From positions 6,085,837 through 6,149,836 of the forward strand of contig NC_061074.1 in the NCBI RefSeq assembly GCF_021917145.1: a DNA stretch of 64,000 nt. Reading direction: 5' to 3'. The translations under genes and the position numbers were made by a program. This document shows positions 24,003 to 34,500 of the stretch, piece by piece (position 1 is the first letter of the stretch; every line of letters starts with the position of its first letter). The notes under the pieces were generated by a model. The model searched no databases and was not told where the DNA came from. It worked only from the letters and a program-made list of their open reading frames with translations. This stretch comes from Hypomesus transpacificus (lineage: Eukaryota > Chordata > Actinopteri > Osmeriformes > Osmeridae).

Positions 24003-24769
24003 ATAGCCTCAATTGGATTGCAGATGCTGGGCAGTGTCCTGGGCTTGTTCAGCTGGATGGGGTGATACTCGGAATGCCCATGTGGAAGGTCACCGCTTTC
24101 ATCGGCAACAACATTGTGACAGCTCAGACTATCTGGGAGGGCATCTGGATGAGCTGTGTGGTCCAGAGCACTGGACAGATGCAGTGTAAGGTCTACGACT
24201 CCATGCTGGCTCTGAGCTCTGACCTGCAGACTGCCCAATCTCTGGTGGTGGTATCCATTCTTACAGGCTTTGTCGGCCTTCTTATGGTATTTGTTAGCAG
24301 CATGTGCACCAACTTCATTGTGGAGGAGGCGGCAAAAACCAAGATTATGGTAGTGGCCCTTTTGGCACTTATTCGGTTTTTCACAATGTATAATTCATGT
24401 TTTGGTTGCCTCAATGTTTGGGGCTATCTCGTTGTTATGATCAGAGACCTATGCTCTTTTGTGAAGCTCTCTCTTGGAAGTCGCTTTGGATAAAAGCGTC
24501 TGCTAAATGCATAAATGTAAATGTGCAACCCAATGCGTATTGATGCCCAGCGCAGGGAACTTGGAGCCTCACTCTATATGGGCTGGGCGGCCGGGATCAT
24601 GCTGGTTGTGGTTGGGGGCCTTCTCTGGGGCTCCTGCCCCCACAATGAAGACAAAGCACCTTCTGTGAAATACCTGCTGGCCAAGTCCTCAGGAGGACAT
24701 TCTAAAAAGCTCTCTGGGCTCAGACTCAACCCCAACAAAGGCTTACATATGAGTTTAAATTACAGGTGA
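24003..24769 (+). pseudogene. Dead claudin copy interrupted by an L2/SINE-tailed insertion
   Basis: Claudin homology begins at 24003, where the expected ATG is ATA (ATA GCC TCA ATT GGA, giving ASIGLQMLGSVLGLFSW). Near 24055-24065 several bases of TM1 are missing, shifting the frame; it resumes as [16 protein letters not shown]30, GIW, C54 and C64 equivalents and TM2 follow. After KTKIMVV (about 24356) homology stops, and roughly 167 bp of foreign sequence ending in an L2/SINE tail replaces about 27 codons (TM3 and loop 2). Claudin sequence resumes at 24524 ([21 protein letters not shown]) and runs through TM4, but the tail has no YV end and drifts to a stop at 24767-24769. These lesions together make it a pseudogene, most similar to the claudin-4-like copies. 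Confidence 0.92.
24357..24523 (+). repeat. SINE/L2-tailed insertion inside the claudin pseudogene
   Basis: This is non-claudin sequence whose 3' end (24479-24523) reads tcgctttggataaaagcgtc tgctaaatgcataaatg, the fish L2/SINE tail, ending in short ATG/TAA-type repeats. The 5' boundary is placed where claudin homology ends and is uncertain by several bases. Confidence 0.65.
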
Positions 24770-25596
24770 ATGTCAGTGATGACAAATTCAAGGAAAGCAA
24801 TCTGTTGCAGAAAGGATTTTGCTGCTGTGTCATTAAGATGTTTACCAATGACCTAGATTGATATTTGTATGTGTTTACCATTACCAAAAAATAGGGTGTT
24901 GTCCCAACTTGTTCATCAAAAACTGAGTTCAGAGACCTCACTTAGTCATTTTCATGTTTTTCACCAACCTGAACATGAGCAGGAAGTAAATGCTACCTTT
25001 ATTGCCTAATGGTCCAAATCACATCATGTGATTAACAGTTTCTACTTTCATAGTTCTCAACTTTGCTACGTATTATTGCTTTTAAGTCTATGGAAGGCCA
25101 ATCTCAAAACAGAGATTCAGGATATTTATCTAACACAAGCAATGCCCAAAATAAAGAGTCACTCTAGATTATATATGAAATACTGTTTTACAAAGGATTG
25201 AGTGCAACGGCCAATACAAGAGCTATACAGTATAATACAAGTATTTGCTCGAGTTGGACTCAAATAGTGCAAATGTAGGGGGCCCTCTAGTGGTTGACTA
25301 TACTGACACACAGTCGTTCAGTGTGATGATCTCTCAACAGAAACTGTGAAAAAAAAATGGCAGACGTCAGAACGACATCAGCAATTTTGTGACGTTATCT
25401 GAGTGTTGCAGTTATGGGAAGAGCCACTTGCTTTCATGGAACTGACATAATGAATCATGAATCACCATGGTGTACAGAATGTTTTAGAACATTCATGTAT
25501 AATGCTAATTATGGACATAAACCCTACTATTGTGAATGACACAATCTCCCTTCTTCTTATTGTACCCCAGGTTTCAGACTGTGGACATACCAACCT
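24770..25596. other. Intergenic spacer and probable 5' UTR intron end
   Basis: No gene is seen. A pyrimidine tract ending in ccccag just before 25571 looks like a splice acceptor 26 bp upstream of the next claudin's ATG, so that gene may have a 5' UTR intron starting somewhere in this stretch. Confidence 0.4.
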
Positions 25597-26232
25597 ATGG
25601 CTCTCCAGGTGCTGGGCATTAGCCTGTCCATGATTGGATTAGCAGGGACAATACTGATCTGTGCCCTGCCCATGTGGAAGGTAACTGCATTCATAGGCCA
25701 ACACCTGGTGGTCATGCAGGTCTTCTGGGAGGGCCTGTGGATGACATGTGTTTATGAGCACACGGGACAGATGCAGTGTAAGATCTACGACGCCTTGCTG
25801 GACCTGTCTCCTGACCTCCAGGCTGCCCGTGGCCTCATCTGCATCAGCCTGGTACTGGGTTGCCTGGCCTTCCTCATCTTCCTCCTGGGTGCCCGTTGTA
25901 CCAACTGCCTGAGTCATCCCCGAGTGAAGGCTCGCGTGGTGCTGTCCTCAGGGCTCACCTTCTCCCTTGCTGGCCTCACCACCGTGGTGGCTGTGTCTTG
26001 GACGGCAAACTCCATCATCAGGGACTTCCACAACCCACGGGTCCCCGAGGTTCTGAAGAAGGAGCTGGGGGCAGCTATCTATGTGGGCTGGGTAACCTCT
26101 GGCCTTCTGTTCTGTGGAGGGGCGCTGTTAAGTACCAGCTGCCCCCCTGAGAGGGTCAGATACTCTTCTAGCGGATATACACGGGCCAAAACGCCAACTT
26201 CCAGTGGCTATGCCATCAAGAACTATGTGTGA
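25597..26232 (+). CDS. Claudin, 211 aa
   Basis: The ATG at 25597 gives MALQVLGISLSMIG, a start three residues shorter than in the other copies. W27, WEGLW, and the two disulfide cysteines are present, but the loop reads TCVYEHTGQMQC where the neighbours have [12 protein letters not shown]3 ends AVSWTANSIIRDFHNP, with His for Tyr. TM4 is followed by STSCPPERVRYSSSGYTRAK and the terminal NYV PDZ ligand. It is a complete, apparently functional claudin outside the claudin-3/4-like groups. The KARVVLSSG and SWTANSII blocks confirm the family; I cannot assign the paralogue. A likely 5' UTR splice acceptor precedes the start. Confidence 0.94.
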   Translation: MALQVLGISLSMIGLAGTILICALPMWKVTAFIGQHLVVMQVFWEGLWMTCVYEHTGQMQCKIYDALLDLSPDLQAARGLICISLVLGCLAFLIFLLGARCTNCLSHPRVKARVVLSSGLTFSLAGLTTVVAVSWTANSIIRDFHNPRVPEVLKKELGAAIYVGWVTSGLLFCGGALLSTSCPPERVRYSSSGYTRAKTPTSSGYAIKNYV

Positions 26233-26643
26233 AGAGAATTTGTCTGGAAGTGAACTGGAAAGACATGTGACTTGCGTGCTTGTTTGGCATCATATGTAAT
26301 CTCACACATATTCCTTGATGCAGTTTATGTTGAATTAGCAGCGTGGCAAGTTCAGGTCATCAATAACACAAAGGTATTAAAGGTTTCATAAAAAACAAGG
26401 TTCTTTTTTACGATAAACATCTTCATTGTTTGTTATCCATGACCAAGGGTTTAGGAGGAGACATAACATTTAAGTCAACAGTATATTATTGCAGGCACTA
26501 ATTTCACTGAGTTAACCACTTAATTAACTAATGTTTTTTGCCTGTGTTGAATCTGAATGCAATTAATTACAGATTGTGGTTTTGTCTAAAAGTACAGCCT
26601 GCTTTTAATGTGTTTTCATCTCTTCCAGTTATGATAGTAAACA
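26233..26643. other. 3' flank of the claudin at 25597
   Basis: Probable 3' UTR and spacer. I noticed no AATAAA and no other gene. Confidence 0.4.
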
Positions 26644-27045
26644 CTGTAGTCCAGTGGCAGTTCTAGACAAATTGTACTGGGGAGGGCCAAGGGGGGGGCC
26701 AGGGTTTAATCAAAGGGGCACATTAAAAAACGTAAACAAATGATATTTAAACATTAAATAATTTAAATTTTGCTTTACATTAAAATCATACAAACGGCTC
26801 TGGCTCTCCCTCTTCCAGCTCCTCAGCTCTCTCAATACCTTGATATGTTTCTCTAACTTTTTTTATTTACTGGGGCAAAAAAAGGCTGCAAAGTCCCTTC
26901 CTGGTTTCATAATGACTACTATAAGAAGAAAAACGTGTAAAAAAAAATTATTATTTTTTTCTATTCGGTCAGCTCAGGGGGGCCACAGGGGGGGCCAGGC
27001 ACATTTTTACAGAGGCACTGGCCCCTGTAGGCCCCTGCTGTAGTC
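26644..27045. mobile_element. Short non-autonomous hAT-type element with 8-bp target duplication
   Basis: A 386-bp element (26652-27037) flanked by perfect 8-bp copies of ctgtagtc (26644-26651 and 27038-27045). Its ends are CAGTGGCAG... and ...GGCCCCTG, so the inverted termini CAGTGGC and CAGGGGC agree at six of seven bases. The interior has no transposase, and GGGGCC-rich segments lie near both ends. The 8-bp duplication and CAG-type ends are typical of hAT elements. Confidence 0.8.
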
Positions 27046-27654
27046 CTACAAATGTACATACAGTAATCTTAAACGGTAGGGAGTAAGAAACCTTGATCTT
27101 AGTTACTCTTTTATTTTTTATAAATTAGAAACAAAGATGGAAATTTGTTTTTCATTTTAAAACCCTGCAAGATAATACAATAAAATGGGAGTACTACATA
27201 AAATACAACACCACCTCATCCTTGCCCTTTTCGCTCCTAAAAAGTCTGTAACAGCTGAAGATAGAATAATAAGAAGGGACTGACTTATCGTGGCCCACAT
27301 AAAAACTGTTCAATAAAATCATTGTAACAATTCAGTTTCATAGGCCACGAAGCTGGTAACGCTGTCTGAAGCACAGTCGCATCTTTGTTTGAGTTGCTGA
27401 GCAGCAAACCTGAAGCTTGTTATGAAACTGTGGTGGAAAAACAGGGAGTTCCCTTTCATTCCCAGCTGCGAAGCTGCTCCACGCCCTCCTCTTCAGGAAT
27501 GTGGGTAGACAAGTTTCACTTCGAACAGACATGCAAAACAAAGACAGACAAGACACACACATACACACAGTTAACACACTCTTCATAAACACCACATTCT
27601 GTTCTGCTGCAGTTGTCTCAGTTGGTAGGTCCACAAAGACCAAGGGGCTCGGGA
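27046..27654. other. Spacer upstream of the divergent claudin
   Basis: No coding sequence recognised. Frames at 27338-27682 (minus) and 27385-27588 (plus) look like chance. It should include the promoter and 5' UTR of the next gene; I could not pick out a TATA box. Confidence 0.4.
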
Positions 27655-28305
27655 ATGCAGAGACAGCTAGAGATCGCTGCACAGAGTCTCGGAATTACAG
27701 GCTGGATCTGTGCCATCCTCACCCGCTGTCTGTCCCTGTGGAGAGTGAGTGGCACCCTGGGTAACACCACAGCCACGCTGCCTGCCTATTGGGATGGGGT
27801 GTGGCTAGAATGGGACCACTGGGATCTACAGCATGATGGCAGCCTGCACTGCTCCTTTTACCAGTCCCTCATGTCTCTTTCTGGAAGCTTCCGCACTTGG
27901 AGAGCCCTTATCATGGCGGCAATTGGAGCTGGGGCTTTTGCTGTTGTCATGGGATTTGTTGGAGTGGTCTGGTTCCCCAAAAGAGCCCAGGTGAAGGTAG
28001 TATCTGGTGGGGTCTTTGTTCTTGCTGGTATACTGCTGATGATTCCTTTAGCCTGGACATGTCATCACACAAGTCAACCACTGGAGGGAGTTGTGGCTCT
28101 ACAGAGGGACTGGGGTGCTGCTTTGTACTTGGGGTGGATCTCTTGTGCTCTACTGGTAACAGGAGGAGGGTTTCTTATTACCAGATGCCCCACATATGAA
28201 CCACAAGCTGAAGGGGAGAGAGAGCAGGAACTACAGTCTCCTCTTCATACAATTCACCGAACTGCTTTCACACACAGCCAGTATGAGAGATCACTGCCCA
28301 TCTGA
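27655..28305 (+). CDS. Highly divergent claudin lacking the first loop cysteine, 216 aa
   Basis: The ATG at 27655 starts MQRQLEIAAQSLGITGW. An upstream in-frame TTG would add 14 residues but has no family support. The claudin layout is clear: TM1, W29 in SLWRV, a WDGVW motif at 46-50, the loop closing at C66, RxWRAL before TM2, TM3 ending PLAWTC, the DWGAALYLGW block before TM4, then RC. The first disulfide cysteine, three residues after the loop Trp, is replaced by Trp53 (GVWLEW), so the diagnostic disulfide cannot form with C66. The tail ends RSLPI, without a PDZ ligand. An N-glycosylation-type NTT lies at 37-39. The frame is fully open, so it looks selected and not dead. It is a claudin-family protein of uncertain function. 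Confidence 0.85.
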   Translation: MQRQLEIAAQSLGITGWICAILTRCLSLWRVSGTLGNTTATLPAYWDGVWLEWDHWDLQHDGSLHCSFYQSLMSLSGSFRTWRALIMAAIGAGAFAVVMGFVGVVWFPKRAQVKVVSGGVFVLAGILLMIPLAWTCHHTSQPLEGVVALQRDWGAALYLGWISCALLVTGGGFLITRCPTYEPQAEGEREQELQSPLHTIHRTAFTHSQYERSLPI

Positions 28306-29361
28306 GTAGATGACTATCTTTATGACAATAACTGAAGTACATCTATTGATATCATATATCAATATGTCCATTACTGTGGTGTAGATGATTGCATTGTAAA
28401 ATAGCAACTGGCACTTGAGATGGGTGTATAGTGGGTGTGGGCGAGGAGTTTGGGGTACATGTTCATCTTAATGGGATATAAATTATTTTAGAATTGACTG
28501 TTTTCTGCTTTTACTTTGACTTGAAGTTTGTCTTGTTTGGAATAGGAAATACTTTTACTGCACTAATTAGTATAGTAGATAGACTTTGGGTCAAGCCATA
28601 AACACATGGCTATCCAGTAGGAAGTCTGTAGCACCTCATTTCATTAAGCATGGTGTGTTTTGATAGAGAACATGTAAAGCTTTTAACATTGTACCATCTC
28701 AACTAATAATTTGGGCAATCTGCAGGTGAAAAACTACACAAAAGAAAAAACAGCCCTATATTTGGTTTTGTTCTAAGCAAATGTGTACTGTATGCATTTT
28801 TGTTGTCTAATAGAATTAAAATGAATCACACCATTTAAGAGGTGGTATCTACTTAATTGTAGTTATATCTTCAGATAGTTGGAAGGATGTCTTAGTAATG
28901 TATTGTAAGATACCTTATATCCTTTCTATCACATTGTTTGGCATTCAGAAATAATGACATTGACATCATTTTAATGTATATTTTGATCATTAAAATAATA
29001 AATAGAATTCTACAATACATTGGTGTCTATTTATTACATTTAATAAGGAGCTAATATTTATTGTTTGAAAATATGGAACTTTGGCAAAATATGACTTAAA
29101 TGGCACACCAGGTCAAATGAAATGAATGAAAGCTATATTATAAACTGGTAGTCAACAATCAGTGCAATTACGAAATAAAATGCCCTTTTAAAAGTTCTTG
29201 AGTGATGGTCAACACAATGGGTAAAACCAGCCAATACTCTTCAAGTCTCAAGCTGTGTTAATAAGTACATATCAGAAGTCTTACTGATGCATTCAAATGC
29301 CTTGTCTAGGCAGCAAAACACCCAAATGCAATGGAAATGATCCAGGGAAAGAAGAAAAATA
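28306..29361. other. Convergent spacer between the last claudin and sbds
   Basis: AT-rich, no gene. The two 3' ends face each other here. Confidence 0.45.
28997..29002 (+). terminator. Possible polyadenylation signal of the divergent claudin
   Basis: AATAAA about 690 bp beyond the stop at 28305. Convergent with sbds. Confidence 0.4.
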
Positions 29362-29367
29362 TTTATT
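29362..29367 (-). terminator. Possible polyadenylation signal of sbds
   Basis: Minus-strand AATAAA, inside an A/T-rich run, about 190 bp past the stop codon of sbds. Confidence 0.45.
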
Positions 29368-29555
29368 TTTATTATTAAATAGATATATCTATTTAAATAA
29401 TCTTCAAATATACAGGGGCCGAACACAAGAAGGGCACCATTGGTTTCTAATGGATCCAAAATACCAGTCTCTTAATGACTTAGCAGTTTTCGGTGGAAGA
29501 GGACGGTACTTTAGTATGGATACACAGTCCTGGTTGGGGTTATGTTACAGGGCGG

Positions 29556-31452
<1,897 letters not shown>

Positions 31453-31519
31453 ATGTTGCTGACTTTGACAGTAATTGTTTTGAATCTTGTCATCCCTGTT
31501 TTTGGAACTGATAATGATG
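31453..31519 (+). CDS. tyw1: tyw1 first coding exon
   Basis: The ATG at 31453 opens a hydrophobic, signal-anchor-like segment ([18 protein letters not shown]) that ends in phase 1 at a strong donor, G|GTAAGT. Distance to sbds and continuity with the next exon support it. The first exon is poorly conserved across TYW1 proteins, so the start itself is less certain than the downstream exons. Confidence 0.7.
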
Positions 31520-34500
31520 GTAAGTAAGCAGAAACAACTTGTTATCTCAAAGGTGAGATGAGGATACTTCTGCTTTTATCTACAGCACTATATAGCTAGC
31601 TAGCTAACTTGCTATCCAGTAGGCTACCTTGCCGTATCTAGCCTTTTTTTAATGTGATTGGAGGTTTGAGAGCGGAATTTCACATACGCACATTGCGCAT
31701 GTAAGTCTGTTGACAGTTGCTACTGTACTCATGCAGCTAAAATTCTAAACTTCCTGCATTTCAGCTTCCAGCAAAGCACACAGTACCAGTGAGGGCTACT
31801 TTATTTCAATATGGCAGAACAGGTTGTATTTGTACTCTGCGCAGTAGGAGCTAAATCTTTTTTTGCGTTTTGGACGTCCATATGGACGTCCATAGACTGA
31901 CGGCGATGGCTGCTGATCTTTGCATGGATGGACGGACGGCGATGCTGTTCAGAGTGCCGTCCATAGAGGGAGCATATATTTTGGACGGCGTCATAGCCGT
32001 CCATATGGACGGCGATGCTGTTCAGAGTGCCGTCCATAGAGGGAGCAGATATTTTGGACGGCGATGGATTAGCAGGGACGTCCCTCGTGCCGTCCATAGA
32101 GGGAGCAGATATTTTGGACGGCATCATAGCCGTCGATATGGACGGCGATGCTGTTCAGAGTGCTGTCCATAGAGGGAGCATATATTTTGGACGGCGATGG
32201 ATTGAATGTTTAGCAGGCTGTTGAGCTAACAGAACTGCCGAAGGCTACCATAGCATGTAGCTAGCTTCATTAACTTTGGATGACTCAATCTTTTGTCAAG
32301 TTAATTTGTATGAATTGCATGTTAGTGCAATATTTACGCCTTTATTCTGTTTTTTTTTACATAATCAGCAGTATGATCTCATGACAATATAGACTTGAAA
32401 AACAATATGTTATGGTTTGGGTTTGCCTATAGGCTACATTTATTTTAATTATTTCGAGAATTGTTAATAAAGACTCATTTAAAATGTTAACATTGTGTTA
32501 TGACCCTATGAAATACATTGCCATTTAGGTCTTTTAAACCGTCAGTTTAAAGTGTTTTATGGGTGGATTTGAAGCCACCAGTCAGTAGCTCCAATCTTGC
32601 GCACGAACTTTGCGCACGGAGACAAACGCAAAACAACAAACACTCTCTTGGAGCGGAGACCAATGCAAAACACAATACGATGTGTTGAGCCAAACCAAAG
32701 CCGTCAAAGGCTACCATGAATGTAGCTACAGCAACCGTGGATGACTCAATAAGTTTTGTCACGTTATTTTGTATTAATTGCATTTAAGTGAAGGCTATAT
32801 ATTTACGCCTTTATTTTATTTTTAACATACAAAAGTAGGCCAATCAACAATATAATCTCATGACAATACAGACTTGAAAAACAATATGTTATGGTTAGGG
32901 TTTGCCTAGATATAGGCTACATATATTTTAAATATTTCGAGAATTGTTAATAAAGACTCAATTAAGATTTTAACATTGTGTTATGACCCTATGAAATACA
33001 TTGCCCTTTAGGTCTTTGAAGCCGTCAGTTTAAAGTGTTTTATGGGTGGATTTGGAGCCACCAGTCAGTAGCTCCAATGTTGCGCACGAACCACTTTGAG
33101 CGGAGACAAATGCAAAACGTAATAGCCTATGGGCCTAACACTCCAAATTTTAAAATTTTAAATGAGTCTTTATTAACAATTCTCGAAATAATTAAAATAT
33201 ATGTAGCCTATAGGCAAACCCAAACCATAACATATTGTTTTTCAAGTCTATATTGTCATGAGATCATACTGCTGATTATGTAAAAAAAACAGAATAAAGG
33301 CGTAAATATTGCACTAACATGCAATTCATACAAATTAACTTGACAAAAGATTGAGTCATCCAAAGTTAATGTAGCTAGCTACATGCTATGGTAGCCTTCG
33401 GCAGTTCTGTTAGCTCAACAGCCTGCTAAACATTCAATCCATCGCCGTCCAAAATATATGCTCCCTCTATGGACGGCACTCTGAACAGCATCGCCGTCCA
33501 TATGGACGGCTATGATGCCGTCCAAAATATCTGCTCCCTCTATGGACGGCACGAGGGACGTCCCTGCTAATCCATCGCCGTCCAAAATATCTGCTTCCTC
33601 TATGGACGGCACTCTGAACAGCATCGCCGTCCATATGGACGGCTATGACGCCGTCCAAAATATATGCTCCCTCTATGGACGGCACTCTGAACAGCATCGC
33701 CGTCCGTCCATCCATGCAAAGATCAGCAGCCATCGCCGTCAGTCTATGGACGTCCATATGGACGTCCAAAACGCAAAAAAAGATTTAGCTGCCTCTCACT
33801 CTGCGGCTGCCATCATCTTTGGAATGTGGTTTTCCCTGAAGATAACCTTGAAACAGGTTAGACATGTCCCCTGTCATGTCTGCCTTTGGTGTGCACTGTG
33901 CCATCTAATTGGTCTGTCTGTGAAGTTGGTTGTTAAATCAATACATTCAATTTTTCTAGATACTAGCGTGACAAACCTACTGAATTAAAACTGGAAACAT
34001 GGCTTCCCTTTCTCTTGTTTGGAAATCAATAGTCAGGCTGACTTCCTGGTGTGGAAAGCAAAGTTCTTGGTGCGGCTCCAGGCCCTGTCCAAAGGAGAGA
34101 AGAAGAGCTGCTTGGGGAACTGTGCCTGTAAGACCAAGAAGAAAAAGAAGAACCAGGAGCCGCCAGAGGAGGAGCAGGCTCCTCCAGGAGCGCCCACCTT
34201 GGAGGTATTATGAAGTTGTGACTCATGCTCTTTGTCTCTTTAGTTTTTCTAAAGTGCAACATTAAATACCTCAGGGAGACAGCAGTTTGCAACATAACCA
34301 GAATGCCTGTCTGAGACTGGCCTCAGCAAGGGTCTGTAATCTGTTGCTATCTTATTAGCAAGTGCACTAGTAGTGCCGTTGTGTGTGTTTGATTATGTCA
34401 TGGTGCTACAACTGCTAAAAGGAGCACAAAGTTCTTGAAATCACATCGTTTTCTGTGGACAATTGTGATAATGCCCTCCTGTCAATTGCTTCTTCAACTA

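Larger units (their letters stand above)
31834..33805. mobile_element. Palindromic hAT-like element inserted in tyw1 exon 2
   Basis: The 1956-bp element at 31842-33797 is flanked by perfect 8-bp direct repeats actctgcg (31834-31841 and 33798-33805). Its ends read CAGTAGGAGCTAAATC on the left and, reverse-complemented, GAGAGGCAGCTAAATC on the right; the outer nine bases agree at five, then the arms become nearly identical. Left arm about 31842-32488, right arm about 33150-33797. The inner spacer has no transposase. Non-autonomous, so mobilised by a hAT-type enzyme encoded elsewhere; the superfamily call rests on the 8-bp duplication and the partial CAG start. Confidence 0.8.
31765..33856 (+). 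pseudogene. tyw1: tyw1 second coding exon, split by a 1956-bp transposon
   Basis: The left part 31765-31841 follows acceptor tttcag and reads [14 protein letters not shown] in phase with exon 1. The right part 33806-33856 reads [17 protein letters not shown] and ends at donor CAG|GTTAGA in phase 0. Leaving out 31842-33797 and one copy of the 8-bp duplication restores one continuous frame whose sequence matches the N-terminal membrane-anchor stretch of vertebrate TYW1 (human LISLWINRFYIYL as I recall it). As it stands, the frame reads two codons into the element (CAG TAG) and stops at 31845-31847. The insertion therefore truncates the normal product after about 48 residues unless it is spliced around or bypassed. 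Confidence 0.85.

Noticed and set aside
31870-32172. Open frames of 70-108 codons in the arms of the palindromic element
   Set aside because: They are translations of the minisatellite, appear in several frames and both strands, and resemble no protein family.
33857-34036. Flavodoxin exon hidden near the transposon
   Set aside because: No FMN-loop-like sequence or suitable open exon with splice sites was found between 31520 and 34036.
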